A stretch of 64,000 nt of DNA from Ovis canadensis (GCF_042477335.2 NC_091245.1:86652501-86716500); one strand, 5' to 3'. Shown: positions 32,478-45,192, numbered from the stretch's first letter. Numbers and translations: made by a program. The notes: generated by a model not told the origin, from the sequence alone.

Positions 32478-32753
32478 CTCCCAGGGGCAGTTGGCGGAAG
32501 AGAGCGCGCTCCCAGGCCGCCGGCTCGGTGTCTGCTTGGAGTTCTCGAGGCCCGCGATTCGGCGTCTGCTCTCGACCAGGGGTCCGTCTCTTACGTTCCG
32601 GTTGCCCTCCCTCACCCAGCTGAGGGATAGCGAGGCGGCCCCCTCTTCGACGGCGTTCCATGGAGTAGGGTCCCGGACCGTTGTCCCGAAGAGCGAGATC
32701 GAGCTTGGCCGCCTCCCCCTCCCTTCTCCCTCCCTTCTTCCTTCCGCCGCAAC

Positions 32754-33029
32754 ATGGCTAACAACAGCCCGGCGCTGACAGGCAACTCGCAGCCGCAGCA
32801 CCAGGCGGCAGCGGCCGCAGCCCAGCAGCAGCAGCAGTGCGGCAGCGGCGGCACCACCAAGCCGGCAGTCTCGGGCAAGCAGGGCAATGTGCTGCCGCTG
32901 TGGGGCAACGAAAAGACTATGAACCTCAACCCCATGATCTTGACCAATATCCTGTCGTCGCCTTACTTTAAAGTGCAGCTGTACGAGCTCAAGACCTACC
33001 ACGAGGTGGTGGACGAGATCTACTTTAAG
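32754..33029 (+). CDS. PRPF38B: PRPF38B exon 1, coding part
   Basis: Residues 1-92, from MANNSPALTG to DEIYFK, ending at donor GTACGA in phase 0. It carries the short poly-Ala and poly-Gln runs and the start of the PRP38 domain. Confidence 0.95.
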
Positions 33030-36000
33030 GTACGAAGCGACTAGACTTGGCGGGGTGGGGGGGATGTTAAGTTCCGAGGAAGGGGTATGGAGGAAACGGG
33101 CGGAGGCGGCCCTCGAGGTCTGATGATCTGTAGCTGAGGAAAGGTTGAACGGAGGGGGAGCTGTGGCTTGTAGTTCGCCAGGGAGGGGTCAAACTGGGGC
33201 CGCCCTCTCATTTCCTTTTCAGATTTTTAGGGCCAGGAGAGCCCGCCGCCATTGATCTCTCTTCCCCCAACCTCCTGCCCGCCCCTGGGGGGAGTTGGGA
33301 CGGGAGGACTGGGGGAGAGGAGAAACGAGTAACTGAAGCCTCTCCAGTTTACAGTTTAAATTTCTTTCTTTTGACGTGGATCTGCTCAGCGCCAACTTGT
33401 TGGTGCTTCTCCCGCTCACCCCGGGCCAGTTCGTGTATTGACTTCATTGTTGGCCTCGTGTTGTTGGTATTCACTATCCGATCCGGACAGGGAGATGGTC
33501 AGTGTGTGTGTCGGGTGGAGTGGGAGGGTCGAGGGTGGAGAGGTGCAAGTGGAAAAGATGTACCGAAGGCCTGGAAATTTTAGCAGCAGGAGGTCAGGAG
33601 TGAGTGGTTTCAGTCACCTGTGCGTTGGGCTTATTTAGAATTATCTGGGCCCTGGGCTTCTGCGGCAGGGTCGGTGCTGGCTTGGCTGTGCTGGGGAGCT
33701 CACCTGGCGCCTCCTCACTGCACTCTTGTCTCAGTTCTTGTTTCGTTAGCAGGATTGACTCAGTCTTGCAGCGAGGCTCGGAGCAGCCCAGGGTCGCAGG
33801 TAGAGGTATGCATTATTAATCATGCTCAATCGCCATAAATGCATTTCCCTGGTTAAATGAACGGCTACTTAGATTTTTTTTTTTTTTTTGACCATTGGTT
33901 TTGGTCTTTTCCTCACGAATTTGGTAGGCTTTCTCCATTTACCTAAAATTATGTAGTTTTTAAAAATTATCTTCCAGGCCTCCTAAGATAAACTTATACT
34001 ATTAAAGAATATCAGTTAATCTTAAAGGTCTTTAAATACTTAAACTAAGACATCTGACATAATACGTTTTGTCTGTATTGACTCCTAAAAACCACTTGAC
34101 AGACCACATAAAAGTTATCTTCCCTGACCTGAACATATCTGTAGAGGTGATAAGAGAGGAAATTTTCTTTATTTGCCTTCAGGTTACGTTTTGTCCACCT
34201 TTTCCCCTAAGTGAATAGCTTATTAAAGGATTTTGAGATACCAGTTGGTTTTGATAGGAGATCTTATTTTGAGAATATAATTCAACTTTGGGTATATAAA
34301 GTAAACTGAAATTTCTGTGTACTCTTAATATTGTAAGTAATTGTAATACTGTGAACTAGATTTTTTTTTTTTTTTTTAAGGTAAGGCCTTTTTCAGTGTG
34401 GATACAATGTGGTGAATATTTAACCCTTATTCAGTTGAGATCGGGTTCCTGCTCTTTGTGGCAGGTTCTGTTTAATAACCTAGGCAAATGTTAATAGGAT
34501 TGAGGGAAAAGTTTACTTTCAAATTTTACATACTGTGTCTTGAAACACTTAAGATTCTACTACAATTTATTTAAATTTAGTTCTAAAATTGAAGACTCGG
34601 GTTTTGTTATCCAGATCAAATAATCGTTGAAATATATAGGCTTCCTATTTTGTAAGTCTATTTTGTATGGCATCCACCCCTTTGGTTAGCCTTTAAGGAA
34701 TTGAAACATCTCTTCACAGCAAGGTGGGGGAAGGAAATAAAACTCTAAAGCAGTGCAGCTTAGTCCACTGAGCAAAATAGTGTAGTGTTTACATTTAAAT
34801 GCATGCTTTTCTGTCTGAGGCATTGACAAGGACTATTTCATGTAATAATGGATGGGTGGAAGTAAAATTTCAGAAATACGTAGTAAAAGAACAGGATTTC
34901 AAAACCATTTGGTTTTGTTTCAAGTTAAGAAACTAATACGGATCTTATTTTTTCAAAACACCTTTGTTCTATCTGTTGTACAGCTAATCTTTCTTTGCTG
35001 TTTTTAGGTGAAATATATTGTTTTTATAGGGTGCCCCACTTTAGCAAAGATCTGTATCTTTGAATATACTTGACAATGCAAGTTATACTTACTGTTTTTG
35101 GCCCAGTTTATATTTGGGGGGAAAATTGAATTGGTTCATATAATCAGGCTGAAAATATACAGTAACTAGAATAATCTATGTGTAGGTATGGCCTTTGTAA
35201 TTTCATCTTTAGTCAGAAATGAACATAATGCTTGATCATGGTTTTAAAAAAATGTGTAAATATCAAGTTTGATGATTTTGCTTCAGAAGTAATTTGTTAC
35301 TACTTTAGCACACTTTGTTTTTTCTTTATTTTATAATGTGGAATTTTAAATCACCACAAAATTGGAATATTAAGGGTATTTTAAAGTTTTTTTTTATATA
35401 AATACTTAAACTTTGTTAATACTTTCTGCTTTAAGTTGGGGCTTTAAATCCATTTTAAAATGAGGATTTTTATTTAAGTAATTCATAATACAAAGTTGAT
35501 TATCAATTTTTAAGTGTGTAAGACTAGAAATTTCATATCTCCACCTGTATCTGCTCCCTACAAAGCTAATTTAATGGGATTTCTGCTGTGTAAAGTTGTT
35601 GAGGTTTTGTTAAACCCTAGGTTGCTTTATTGGTGCTATTTGAAATATCTAAGCAGTTTTCAGAGATGGTTTACATACTTTAAAATGTATGTAAACAAAA
35701 TATATACATCATGTCAAAATGCCCAACTTCCAAACTTTTGGAAGAGCTGCTCTGTTATGGATTGGGGTTTACTTGAGTCATTTTTTTAAAATTCAAAGCA
35801 TGAATGTTTGTTGTGTTTCTCTTTTCTATTTTCAGGTCACGCATGTTGAACCATGGGAGAAAGGAAGCAGGAAAACAGCTGGCCAAACAGGGATGTGCGG
35901 AGGGGTAAGTAGAAGTACGTGCATTTTTCAGTTTTTCTGTGTCTAATAACTAAGTTTATGTTTGGAAAACTAAAAGTTTGTCAATTACATACCAAGTTAC

Positions 36001-39000
36001 AGTTAGTTTGTGTTTTTAAAAATCTAAAGTCAAGTGTTCCCTGGGGTTAGAAAAGCTTTTTTTTTTAATGGTCTGTTCTCAGTTCTGGATTGTATCTTGT
36101 ATTAATAGCTAATAGGATTAATCAGTTGGTATTAAGTATCTCTGTTAATTACTTTACCACTGTCTTGATTCTTTCCCTTAAAGGTTCGAGGTGTTGGAAC
36201 AGGAGGAATTGTTTCTACAGCTTTTTGCCTGTTATACAAATTATTTACTCTGAAATTAACTCGCAAGCAAGTGATGGGTCTTATAACACACACAGACTCT
36301 CCATATATTAGAGCCCTTGGATTTATGTATATAAGGTGAGCATACATTTCTCTACATTTTCAATAAATATCTTATTTTAATTGACCTAAGCTTAATCAGT
36401 CTTATGTGATTCTAGGTACACACAGCCCCCTACAGATCTGTGGGACTGGTTTGAATCCTTCCTTGATGATGAAGAGGTATGTCAACAAGGGTAATAATTA
36501 ATTTTCTTCTGATTATCCTTTTAAAATATTTTTTATTTATTGATGATTTAACATCTTCCAGAATTTTCTGTACCTAAATTTATTCACTCACATACTTTTG
36601 GAATTAATGTCCTGTTAAGTCTTGTTTTCAAATTTTTAAATTGTTTAGATTTATTTTGCTAACTATTGAGTTTTCTCTTCCTAGTTGTATTCTGTGTATT
36701 GATCTTGACTTGTACAGTTGATAGTGACTTTTTAGTTGGCCATGCTCAAGATTGAGGTGGTAAGACATGCACATAGAAATAGTAATTATTGCTTTTTTTA
36801 ATATATATTCTGGGACTTTTCAGATTTTTACCCTATAATTTCCTCCAAATAGGAATATTTCCATTTGTATAGAAATGCAGAATTTTAGAGCTGAGTGGAA
36901 TTTAAATAGGGTGAGGGTTTAGATAACTTGTTCAAGGTGATCAGACTATTTCAGTCCCAGCTTTCTAACTCTTACTATACATGTTTACAGAAAGAAACCT
37001 CTCTTTAGTAGTTCAGATTTTTTTTTTTTTAATGTAAAACTTAGCATTCAAGCTTAAGGTTGAACTTGTTACATATGTTCAGAAAGTACTTTGGAATACA
37101 TTACTGTGTCAGATTTAAATAATACATGTATTAAAGTCCAAGATCACAGAAGGCTCTTAATAATGATCACTGTTGTCCATACATCTGTCCCCACCATTAC
37201 ACTTTAAGGTTCATAAAGAAAACTGAGTGGTATTTTAGTAGCCCTATTTAAAATGTATCCAAAGAATTGGTTATATTAAAGGATAGTCCTAATGGAAATC
37301 TTTCTGGTGTGTTTTTATTACTACATGCACAACTAAATAAATCTCACTCATATAGACATGGAGAATTTTTCTCTGTACTTTTTTTTTTTTTTTTGTAAAA
37401 AGTCTATTTACAGTCTGTTTATTATCTCGGAAGAGGCCAAAAGTGTGTTATATGATAAATCACAATCGTTTTTTCTTTTTAGATAAGATTTTTCAGGCTA
37501 GGGTGCTTCTCCTTTCTATATTTAAAAAGCATGTCCCACTTCATAAGTTGATATTAGGTTTGTTTCTGAATGCTTCTGTTTAATCTGTTTTTTATTGTAT
37601 TTACAAACCTGAGGCTTTCTATTTAAGCTAACTTATTGTTTTCTTCCTTAGATATCTGCAGCGATTATATTTGGAAATACTGTATATCTGAACACTTAAA
37701 TGTGTGTGAGTGCAAGCAGTTTTACCTTTAGCTCTTGTTTTCCTGTTTAGATAACAAATCTCACTTTCCTTGTGTGCTTGCACTATAGGTTTGGGACTGA
37801 CAATAGCTGACTAACATGTCCTGAGCTGTGAGAGGGCATAGCAAGAAGGCCTTCATGCGGTAATGACCCTTTTCAGAGACAATGGTCATCATGGATTATG
37901 CGTTTCCAATTATTTGTTTATTTATTTATTTTCTACGTAACTCTAAATTAGAAACCTCACTGCTTCATGGCAGTTGGTTTGCTATTGCTTCCAGTTTTAT
38001 TAGGGCTTCATTTTATATTAGAGCTGTTAAAAGATAATCTTTAGACAGGAACTATTTAAAGTAGTTCATATGTAGCTAGGTTACGCCGCTAGGAACAATG
38101 TATGCAAACGTGTCCACAGAAATAAAATGTATAGTTAGTAGGTATATGGAATGTAAATTTGATTGTTCCAAATAGTCTAGTAATGTAAGGGGGTGTTTCA
38201 TATTCTTTTTTAACTGAGAGAGGTCACTTCTCTTTCTGTCCATGAGGTTGCAGGGTTTGTTCTCACCTGCATGCACACACTGAGCCCAGATATTTCTGTG
38301 TATCATTCATTACCAGATTAGAAAGGTACACAAACTGAAATTTTTAGAATTTTTTTGTATTTGAGATTCCAAAGATGGTTATATTTTTTATAGTATTCTT
38401 ATATTTATTGAGATAAATTTTTTGACGGCCAGGATATCTTTTGTGTTTCTGTAGGACCTAGATGTGAAGGCTGGTGGAGGCTGCGTAATGACCATTGGTG
38501 AAATGCTGCGATCTTTTCTCACAAAACTGGAGTGGTTTTCTACTTTGTTTCCGAGAATTCCGGTTCCGGTTCAGAAAAATATTGATCAACAGATTAAAAC
38601 CAGGCCAAGGAAAATCAAGAAGGACGGAAAGGAAGGCACTGAGGAAATAGACAGACATGCTGAGCGCAGACGCTCAAGGTAATGTAACCCTTGAGTTACT
38701 GCAGCTTTAAAATGTGCTTTATGCAAAAGTTCTTGGAAATTAGTATCACATTCTTACATATAATTTGTCATCTTTCCCCCATTTTCTACCCTTAAGGGCA
38801 TGTTCAACAAATTATGCATCTGTAAATGAGAACAGGCAAATATTTTGCTTAAATTATTCTTCATGTGTAACGCTCATGTTTTATTCAAGCTTTTTTCTCC
38901 CCTTCCTCTTTTTTCCTGAATATTAGGTCTCCAAGGAGATCACTGAGTCCACGAAGGTCCCCGAGAAGATCCAGAAGTAGAAGCCATCATCGAGAAGGCC

Positions 39001-39776
39001 ATGGGTCTTCTAGTTTTGACCGAGAATTAGAAAGAGAGAAAGAACGCCAGCGACTAGAGCGTGAAGCCAAAGAAAGGGAGAAAGAAAGGCGAAGATCCCG
39101 GAGTATTGATCGGGGGCTAGAACGCAGACATAGCAGGAGTAGGGAAAGACATAGAAGCCGTAGTCGGAGTCGTGATAGAAAAGGGGATAGAAGGGACAGG
39201 GATCGGGAAAGAGAGAAAGAAAACGAGAGAGGTAGAAGACGAGACCGTGACTATGATAAGGAAAGAGGTAATGACCGAGAAAAGGAGCGATCACGAGAAC
39301 GGTCCAAGGAGCGGAGAAGTAGGGGTGAGGTAGAAGAAAAGAAACATAAAGAAGACAAAGATGACAGGCGACACAGAGATGACAAAAAAGACTCCAAGAA
39401 GGAGAGAAAACATAGTAGAAGTAGAAGCAGAGAAAGAAAACACAGAAGTAGGAGTAGAAGTAGAAACGCAGGGAAACGGAGTAGAAGCAGGAGCAAAGAG
39501 AAATCAAGTAAACACAAAAATGACAGTAAAGAAAAATCAAACAAACGAAGTAGAAGTGGCAGTCAAGGAAGAACTGACAGTGTTGAGAAAAGAAAACGAG
39601 AACATAGCCCCAGCAAAGAAAAATCTAGGAAGCGCAGCGGAAGCAAAGAACGTTCCCACAAACGAGATCACAGCGATAGCAAGGACCAGTCTGACAAACG
39701 TGATCGCCGAAGGAGCCAAAGCATAGAAACAGAGAGCCAAGAAAAACAACATAAAGACAAGGAGGAGACTGTGTGA
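32754..39776 (+). CDS. PRPF38B: PRPF38B, PRP38-family splicing factor with RS tail (spliced, 6 exons)
   Basis: A nuclear spliceosome-associated protein, paralogous to PRPF38A, the PRP38 homologue needed for spliceosome activation; the exact role of the B form is less clear. Exons are 32754-33029, 35836-35904, 36184-36335, 36416-36476, 38455-38678 and 38927-39776. The total is 1632 bp, so 543 residues plus stop (human about 546). Residues 1-47 are low complexity with an Ala run and a QQQQQ run. The PRP38 domain runs from about 48 to 235 (PLWGNEKTMNLNPMI, YHEVVDEIYFK, MCGGVRGVGTGG, QPPTDLWDWFESFLDDEE). Residues about 236-543 form a charged RS/RE/KD-rich tail ending EETV, encoded mainly by the last exon, which has no internal Met. 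The start ATG has A at -3 and G at +4. All junctions are canonical and no frame break is seen. Confidence 0.96.
35836..35904 (+). CDS. PRPF38B: PRPF38B exon 2
   Basis: Acceptor TTTTCAG, donor GTAAGT. Residues 93-115, VTHVEPWEKGSRKTAGQTGM plus CGG. Phase 0 at both ends (69 bp), so skipping it would keep frame. Confidence 0.95.
36184..36335 (+). CDS. PRPF38B: PRPF38B exon 3
   Basis: Acceptor CCTTAAAG, donor GTGAGC. Residues 116-165 and part of Arg166, including GVGTGGIVSTAFCLLYKLF and DSPYIRALGFMYI, the core of the PRP38 fold. Confidence 0.95.
36416..36476 (+). CDS. PRPF38B: PRPF38B exon 4
   Basis: Acceptor GATTCTAG, donor GTATGT. It completes Arg166 and encodes YTQPPTDLWDWFESFLDDEE. It ends in phase 0. 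Confidence 0.95.
37789..37859 (+). other. PRPF38B: candidate alternative (poison) exon in PRPF38B intron 4
   Basis: A 71-bp block follows an acceptor-like TTGCACTATAG and is followed by donor-like GCG|GTAATG. Joined to exon 4 (phase 0), it meets an in-frame TGA at its fourth codon, and its length is not a multiple of three. SR and RS-protein genes often self-regulate with such exons. Sequence alone cannot show that it is used. Confidence 0.35.
38455..38678 (+). CDS. PRPF38B: PRPF38B exon 5
   Basis: Acceptor TTTCTGTAG, donor GTAATG. It encodes DLDVKAGGGCVMTIGEMLRS, KLEWFSTLFPRIPVPVQ and the first basic stretch (KTRPRKIKKDGK). Confidence 0.95.
38927..39776 (+). CDS. PRPF38B: PRPF38B last exon, RS domain
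   Basis: Acceptor GAATATTAG; open for 282 codons to TGA at 39774-39776. It is almost entirely RS, RE, RD, KE and KH dipeptides with phosphorylatable serines. No in-frame Met occurs, so start-based ORF searches miss it. The purine-rich message strand also creates long spurious open frames on both strands. Confidence 0.95.
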
Positions 39777-40145
39777 CAGTTTTTTTGTAAAAGTGGATCA
39801 CATTGAATCCTATAAACGTTGGATTAAATCTGCTTTTTCTTTTTCCTCCCAAGTTGAGGTTGTGCAGTAGTTACGCACTCTTCAAGCTCCCTGTAGGCTG
39901 CATTTTCATTTCCTCTTTTGTGTAGGGAAGTGCCTTTGTAATCCCATTTATTGCATTGATGTCTTCACCCAATTGTTGAGTTTGATACATGATGCACAGA
40001 TTGTTCTTGCATTTTATTGTTCAACTGTTTTTGAGATGTACAGTCTGTACATATGTCCTGAAAATGTTTTAATTCCTTTGGCATGGTTGCCATGTTGGTT
40101 AAATTTGTATAAGGCAATAAACTGCCACTAATTCTATTTTTGTTT
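39777..40145 (+). other. PRPF38B: PRPF38B 3' UTR, proximal form
   Basis: Non-coding AT-rich sequence from the stop codon to about 20 bp past the first AATAAA. No repeat is seen, consistent with a maintained UTR. Confidence 0.6.
40116..40121 (+). terminator. PRPF38B: PRPF38B proximal poly(A) signal
   Basis: AATAAA about 340 bp after the stop codon, followed by TTTTTGTTTTGTAGGTGTGG, a U/GU-rich stretch suited to cleavage. Confidence 0.75.
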
Positions 40146-40933
40146 TGTAGGTGTGGGATTATGGTTTGTGTACTGAAGTTAGCATGGCTGTGCTTTTCGT
40201 AATAGAATGCTAAAGACTTTGAAAATGGATCTAGGATGTCTATTATAGGAGAACTACATGCTTTCAGTGTACATGAAGGCAGCAGCTTTAGGATTAACAT
40301 TCTTGCCCACTGTATATTGTCTTGGAAGGCTCTTGTTAATATGTTAAACCTAATAGTCTCTACAGTTAACTTTAGAGAGAATTTATGAGAAGTTAGTTTC
40401 TGATGCAGAGGTTTCAATTAGGCTGTGATTTGATCAAAAGTCCTTTTAGCATTCTACCTCAAAGGGACACTGTTAGTATGCCTAAAATTAATTCACTTAG
40501 TTTTCCTTTTTTATTTGAAGAAAATACATGACATGTAATCTTTTTCTTGAATTTTTCAGATTTTAAAGTACTATATTAAAGGAGAGATTAATGTCTAAAG
40601 CCTAGCATTCTTGCAGCAACCCTATACTAACGTGAGATTGGGAGAGGGTGGGGCAGGTGAGTAGAGAAATGGGTATAAGCCTCAAGCTTCCAAAGTGTTT
40701 TTATAAATGGAAAATACTTAAATTATGAAACAGCTTGATATAGTGTCCTTTTTTTAAATTCAAAACTTTTTTTATTGAAAATGAAGATTGCTGTTTGAGT
40801 TTTTAAACTTAATCTACAAGAGAGAAGTATTAAAAGTAATGCTTTGCTGCATTATTTAAGATTATCAGCAAATTATTTGATAGATTGTTCTTATGACTTG
40901 TATTCTGATTACAGAGAACGATCATGAGTGTGG

Positions 40934-40939
40934 AATAAA
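40934..40939 (+). terminator. PRPF38B: possible distal PRPF38B poly(A) signal
   Basis: A second AATAAA, followed by TCCTGGGTGTTGG. The DNA between the two signals is repeat-free, consistent with an extended 3' UTR, but use is unproven. Confidence 0.45.
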
Positions 40940-40959
40940 TTACTGGATTAAATCCTTTA

Positions 40960-42415
40960 TCCTGGGTGTTGGCTTCCCCCTTTTGTTAAGTATTTTTTAT
41001 TGTGGAAATAGATACAATGTTAGTAGAGTCATACTTTGAGCAGAAGGATATCTTAGCGCCCAAATGACAAGTAAATTTTAAATGTGTAGATGGAATTAGA
41101 CATACATGATGGCGAGCAATGTTTGCTAGGGTTCTTAATACCAGTTCCCTTTATCCTTGGGTGTTACTGCATCAATAGGTGGTTTTTTGGTTTGAATAAT
41201 TAGTTTCACATCAGAGGTCCTTATTGCAGGACTTTACAATTAGGTTATATATTAGAATCATTTAAAATTTGGACTTGAAAGAGCTTTTAAAAATAACTCT
41301 TCCAATTCTTGTAACAGAGGCCCAAAGTTCAGTCATTGACAGGACTATAAGGGAGTCTTCTGACAGAATTAACTGACCATATCAACATTTGTTTCTCACT
41401 TCATATTGGCCAGTGAGATGGGCACTCAGATGCCACCTTGTAAAAAAAAACGTTAAATGGGACAAAGGAGTACATTTGGCAGAGTTCTTCATATGTGGGC
41501 TTAACTAACATTTGTACTTACTTTACTTCAGAAAAATCTCATTAAATGAACGAATTCTAAGAAAATACTCTTTTTTTTAAGAGTAGAATATTCAATGATC
41601 TTTTAAGCTAAGTGTCAAGTGAATGAACACTAGATAGGTAGAAAACTTCCTGAATGATGAAAGCCAATAGATTTAACAAATATTTAGCATATCTAAATGG
41701 ATGGTGCTGCTCCTTTGAATATAGTTAATTTGGTGGTGTATTTTGGCAAAACATGGGAAGAATTTATTATAAATAGAAGTGAAAGTATCACTGCATTTAG
41801 TTTCCTGTCATTTTGCTTTTGAGCATTTTGATATATAGGAGAACATGTAAGTAATATTAATGCCAGACATATGCATGACTTAATTTGGAGAATAGCTTTC
41901 AAAAAGGCTGAAAACAAGCGGCTCTGAAAGACATCTCAGGATTGTTTCTTGCAATTTTTGAGAAAACTTAAGCTTTTGATAGAGCTTGATATAATTAGCA
42001 GCCTCCATGCAGTTTCCTCAATTTACTAAAATGATTTCACTTTTCCATGTATTATCTTGCGTATGTTTTCTAATGTTCAGTTTGCAATTAAATCCAATAC
42101 ATGAGCTAGTATGTTATTAGTCTTGAGATTTTCATACAAAATTTGCATTTTAATACCTCCCGATTTATAATCTATTAATTGGATTTAGTTTCTTACATCC
42201 TCTAAGGCAGTAGTCCTTAACCTGAGTCATAGACTCCTTTTTTGGAATCTAATGAAACCTACAGATTATGTCTAGAAAAATAAAAAGGGTTCTAAAATTT
42301 ACTCCTAATTTCAAAAGAACTAGGTTGTTCCAGGTCTTGTGCAGTGTTGTTTTTTTTTTTTAAGCTGTGTTTAAGAAAACAGTATTATGTAGTTGGTAAT
42401 GAACATCGGGACCTG
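40960..42415. other. gene-free sequence downstream of PRPF38B
   Basis: AT-rich DNA without exons. A decayed old repeat may lie near 42210-42290 (CAGTAGTCCTTAACCTGAGT). Nothing else is recognised. Confidence 0.45.
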
Positions 42416-42600
42416 AGAGTGTCACCTCAGCCATGTCTGACTCTTGCCTGCCAGGCTCCTCTGTCCATGGGACTCTTGAGGCAAGAATACTGGAGTGGGT
42501 TGCCATTTCCTCCTCCAGGGGATCTTCCCGACCCAGAGATTGAACCCACATCTCCTTCATTGGCAGGCAGGTTCTTTACCACTAGTGCCCCTGGGAAGCC
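42416..42600 (-). mobile_element. Bov-tA SINE
   Basis: CACCTCAGCCATGTCTGACT to AGTGCCCCTGGGAAGCCC, with a deletion in the region normally reading TTTGCGACCCCATGGACTG. Confidence 0.87.
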
Positions 42601-42605
42601 CAAGA

Positions 42606-42690
42606 AGAAAGGCTTCCCTAACTGGGAATTGAATCACCCAGGCAGTGGTGAATGCACCAAATCCTAACCACTGAAGCACTAGGGAGCATC
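42606..42690 (-). mobile_element. degraded CHR-type SINE
   Basis: GGGAATTGAATCACCCAGGC to ACTGAAGCACTAGGGAGC is a poor reverse CHR head adjoining the Bov-tA. Confidence 0.5.
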
Positions 42691-42969
42691 TGATAGTCTA
42701 AAATTCCTTCACCATCTCATTGTGAAATCTTGGAACTTTACAAATAGTTCTGAGGTGGCAATTTTCACTTTAGGATAATTGGCTGTCAGTGTTTGTACTG
42801 TAGAAAGCATGGCAACATGAATACAATTAACTGAAAAACATTACCATCATAGCTGACATAAAATCCATTATTCTGTTTCCCAGAACATTGATTGTTGAAT
42901 TTCTGTTTCAGAATAATGATCCATAATGTATTGCACAGGTAAAATAAGGTTGGGGGGGGCAATGCGGTA

Positions 42970-43172
42970 TGTGTGTATGTGTTAGGTGCTCAGTCATGTA
43001 CAACTTTGCAACCCCATGGACTGTAATCCATCAGGCTCCTCTGTTCATGGGATTCTCCAGGCAAGAACACTGGAATGGCTTGCTATTCCCTTTCCCAGGG
43101 AATCTTCCAGATCCAGGGATTGAACCCATGTCTCTTCCACGCTGTAGGCAGATTCTTTACTGATTGGGAAGC
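42970..43172 (-). mobile_element. Bov-tA SINE
   Basis: GTTAGGTGCTCAGTCATGTA to GGCAGATTCTTTACTGATTG, with a degraded head. Confidence 0.85.
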
Positions 43173-43274
43173 AGGGTGGTGTCTAAAATGAGTTAAACTT
43201 GAATTATTCAACAACTGACCTCTTTTGCATTTCATATAATACAAGCCATGACATTTTATTATAAGAATCAGGAA

Positions 43275-43360
43275 AGAGAATTTCCTGGCAGTCCAGTGGT
43301 TAGGACTCTGTGCTCTCACTGCCTAAGGCCTGCTTGGTATGACCAAAAAAAATTCAAAAA
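43275..43360 (+). mobile_element. short CHR-type SINE
   Basis: GAGAATTTCCTGGCAGTCCA then GACTCTGTGCTCTCACTGCC; the middle of the element is deleted. Confidence 0.75.
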
Positions 43361-43729
43361 AGTAATAAGCTTCCCTGATCAGCAAATACCTAAAGTCCAT
43401 TAGTCTATAAAGTGGGCTTTCCACTTTTTTCAGCCATTCAGAAGCCGAATTATTTCTTCATTGAGTTGGTGGATTTAGCTGACACCCACAAATCTTAACA
43501 TTTTGAATAAAAAATGGAAGTGAAAACAAATAGTGCTTGCTGAGCAAATGCAAGAGGAACACTCTTGCCCTCTCTCCTACGCTCCTATTGCCTTGATACT
43601 CAGGAGGACCAAAAGAGATTTCTTAGATGCTGAACTCATCCACCCAGTCCAAGTACTGGTTCAGTGAACATTTCTTCCTGAATAAGTTGTTCTATCTCTG
43701 ACCCCTGTTCTGGTAAATTGAGTTACATT

Positions 43730-44222
43730 GAGCCTTGTAGGACTACCACTGATTTGTGGGTGTGTCAATTACCTATTTCCTAGCTGCTAAATCCACCCTT
43801 CATTGCTCTGCTTTGTAATAACAGGATCTGAGCCCTTCAGATACTTCTCTTGCTTGTTGGCAAGTTCTGTTAAGCTTGTCAGTGGATGCTGGAGGGTCGC
43901 TGCAGAAAGAAGGTGCTTCTCTTTCTTTCTGATATTTTTTTTTCTTTTGCAGTATGTAGGAACCAGTGGCATGTAGGACACCCACAAAATCTGGATCTCA
44001 GCCTTGCAATGGAAATTCTTGCAGATTTTCTCCTTTCTTAAGGGACGTCCCCTTCCTTAGCTCTATAGGCAATGACTGCTCCTATAGCTGCTATTTCTGT
44101 ATTCTTAAGAGCTTTCCTTACCCTTAGTAGCCCTGTATTGGTTAGTAATTCTTCATATAAAATTTTCCTTGTTCAAATTACTGTGTTTTCTTTCTCCTGA
44201 CTGGACCCTGACTGATACATTA
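43730..44222. other. probable old interspersed repeat, unassigned
   Basis: The end TCCTGACTGGACCCTGACTG plus ATAC resembles termini of old LTR or DNA elements, but I cannot name the family. No gene is visible. Confidence 0.35.
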
Positions 44223-45180
44223 ATAGTAAATTAAGATACCAGTCATAAGGGTGCCACTTCATTAGGTTGGTTGATAACTCCTGATGTAGTCTGGTATGAA
44301 GGAGTCAATCCAAGAAGTTTGTTGAGAATTACATAAGTGAATCATACTGACTCCTGAGAACTAAGAATTGCTCAGTCCTTAGAAGAATGGAAAAGACTTG
44401 TAGAGTTGTCATCCTGAAGATGCTCATGATAAACAACTTCCCTGAAGCTCCCTTGCTTCTGGCTGACCTTCTTGTGTTTTTTGTTTTCCATTATGGTCAG
44501 TGGATATTCTTGCAATTTGTCTGTTTCCGCAAGATTACCTGCATTTGTCTTCCTTGAAGCCCATAAGCCTTGTAGTTTGTTTTATTGTAACCACCAGGAA
44601 TTCCTGATCAGTGGAGGTCTTGTCAATTTCCTTCACACTTAATTCTTAACCTGTCTGCACTTGGTACAAGTAAGACTATGTCCTCTACTTGATTGGATTG
44701 GCAAAGAAGTCAAAGAAGTCCTAGGTATGATTCCCTTTCCTTGGTAGAAATGATTTCCCCAAGGGAGAGGTACAGAAATGGGGAAAGAATGGAGTATGAA
44801 TGAGGGCAACCATAAATCTCAATAGTGTCCAGTCTTTCTCTGGACAATCAGTTCTGCTCTGTATTCCTACTATATCACTAGACAGTTCTTTTTATTTACC
44901 TTCCGGAGGGTATTTGAGATATTCACTAGTTTCTTAAGTCCTCTGCTCCACCTCCACGCTTTTCGCATACAGAGACTACCAAGTGGACATTCCTACACTT
45001 GCCTCCTTCTCTTCTCCAAACTAAAAGATGAACTGTGGTCACATCTGTTCTCCTACTTCTCTTTATCCATCTGTTAAATGTTGCAAATTCTGCCTGAAGC
45101 TTACGCCTTGTGCTTACACCTTATTTGTTCATTCATGTGGCAGAGACTTCGGCAGTTCAATATCCATTTTCTGTTCCTTT
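44223..45180. other. gene-free, no feature recognised
   Basis: No exon-like sequence, RNA gene or familiar ruminant repeat. Confidence 0.4.
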
Positions 45181-45192
45181 CTAGCAATAGAA

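Larger units (their letters stand above)
32085..33150. promoter_or_regulatory. PRPF38B: CpG island with PRPF38B promoter
   Basis: CpG-dense DNA covers the PRPF38B 5' UTR, first coding exon and the start of intron 1. It contains an inverted CCAAT box and a YY1-type site in the order expected of a TATA-less housekeeping promoter. Confidence 0.85.

Noticed and set aside
32373-33002. 209-codon minus-strand frame over PRPF38B exon 1
   Set aside because: It is antisense to a confident coding exon in a CpG island and has no recognisable content.
39010-39852. Long minus-strand and alternate plus frames across the PRPF38B last exon
   Set aside because: They are shadows of the purine-rich RS-domain coding sequence, giving low-complexity Phe/Leu/Ser or Lys/Glu strings.
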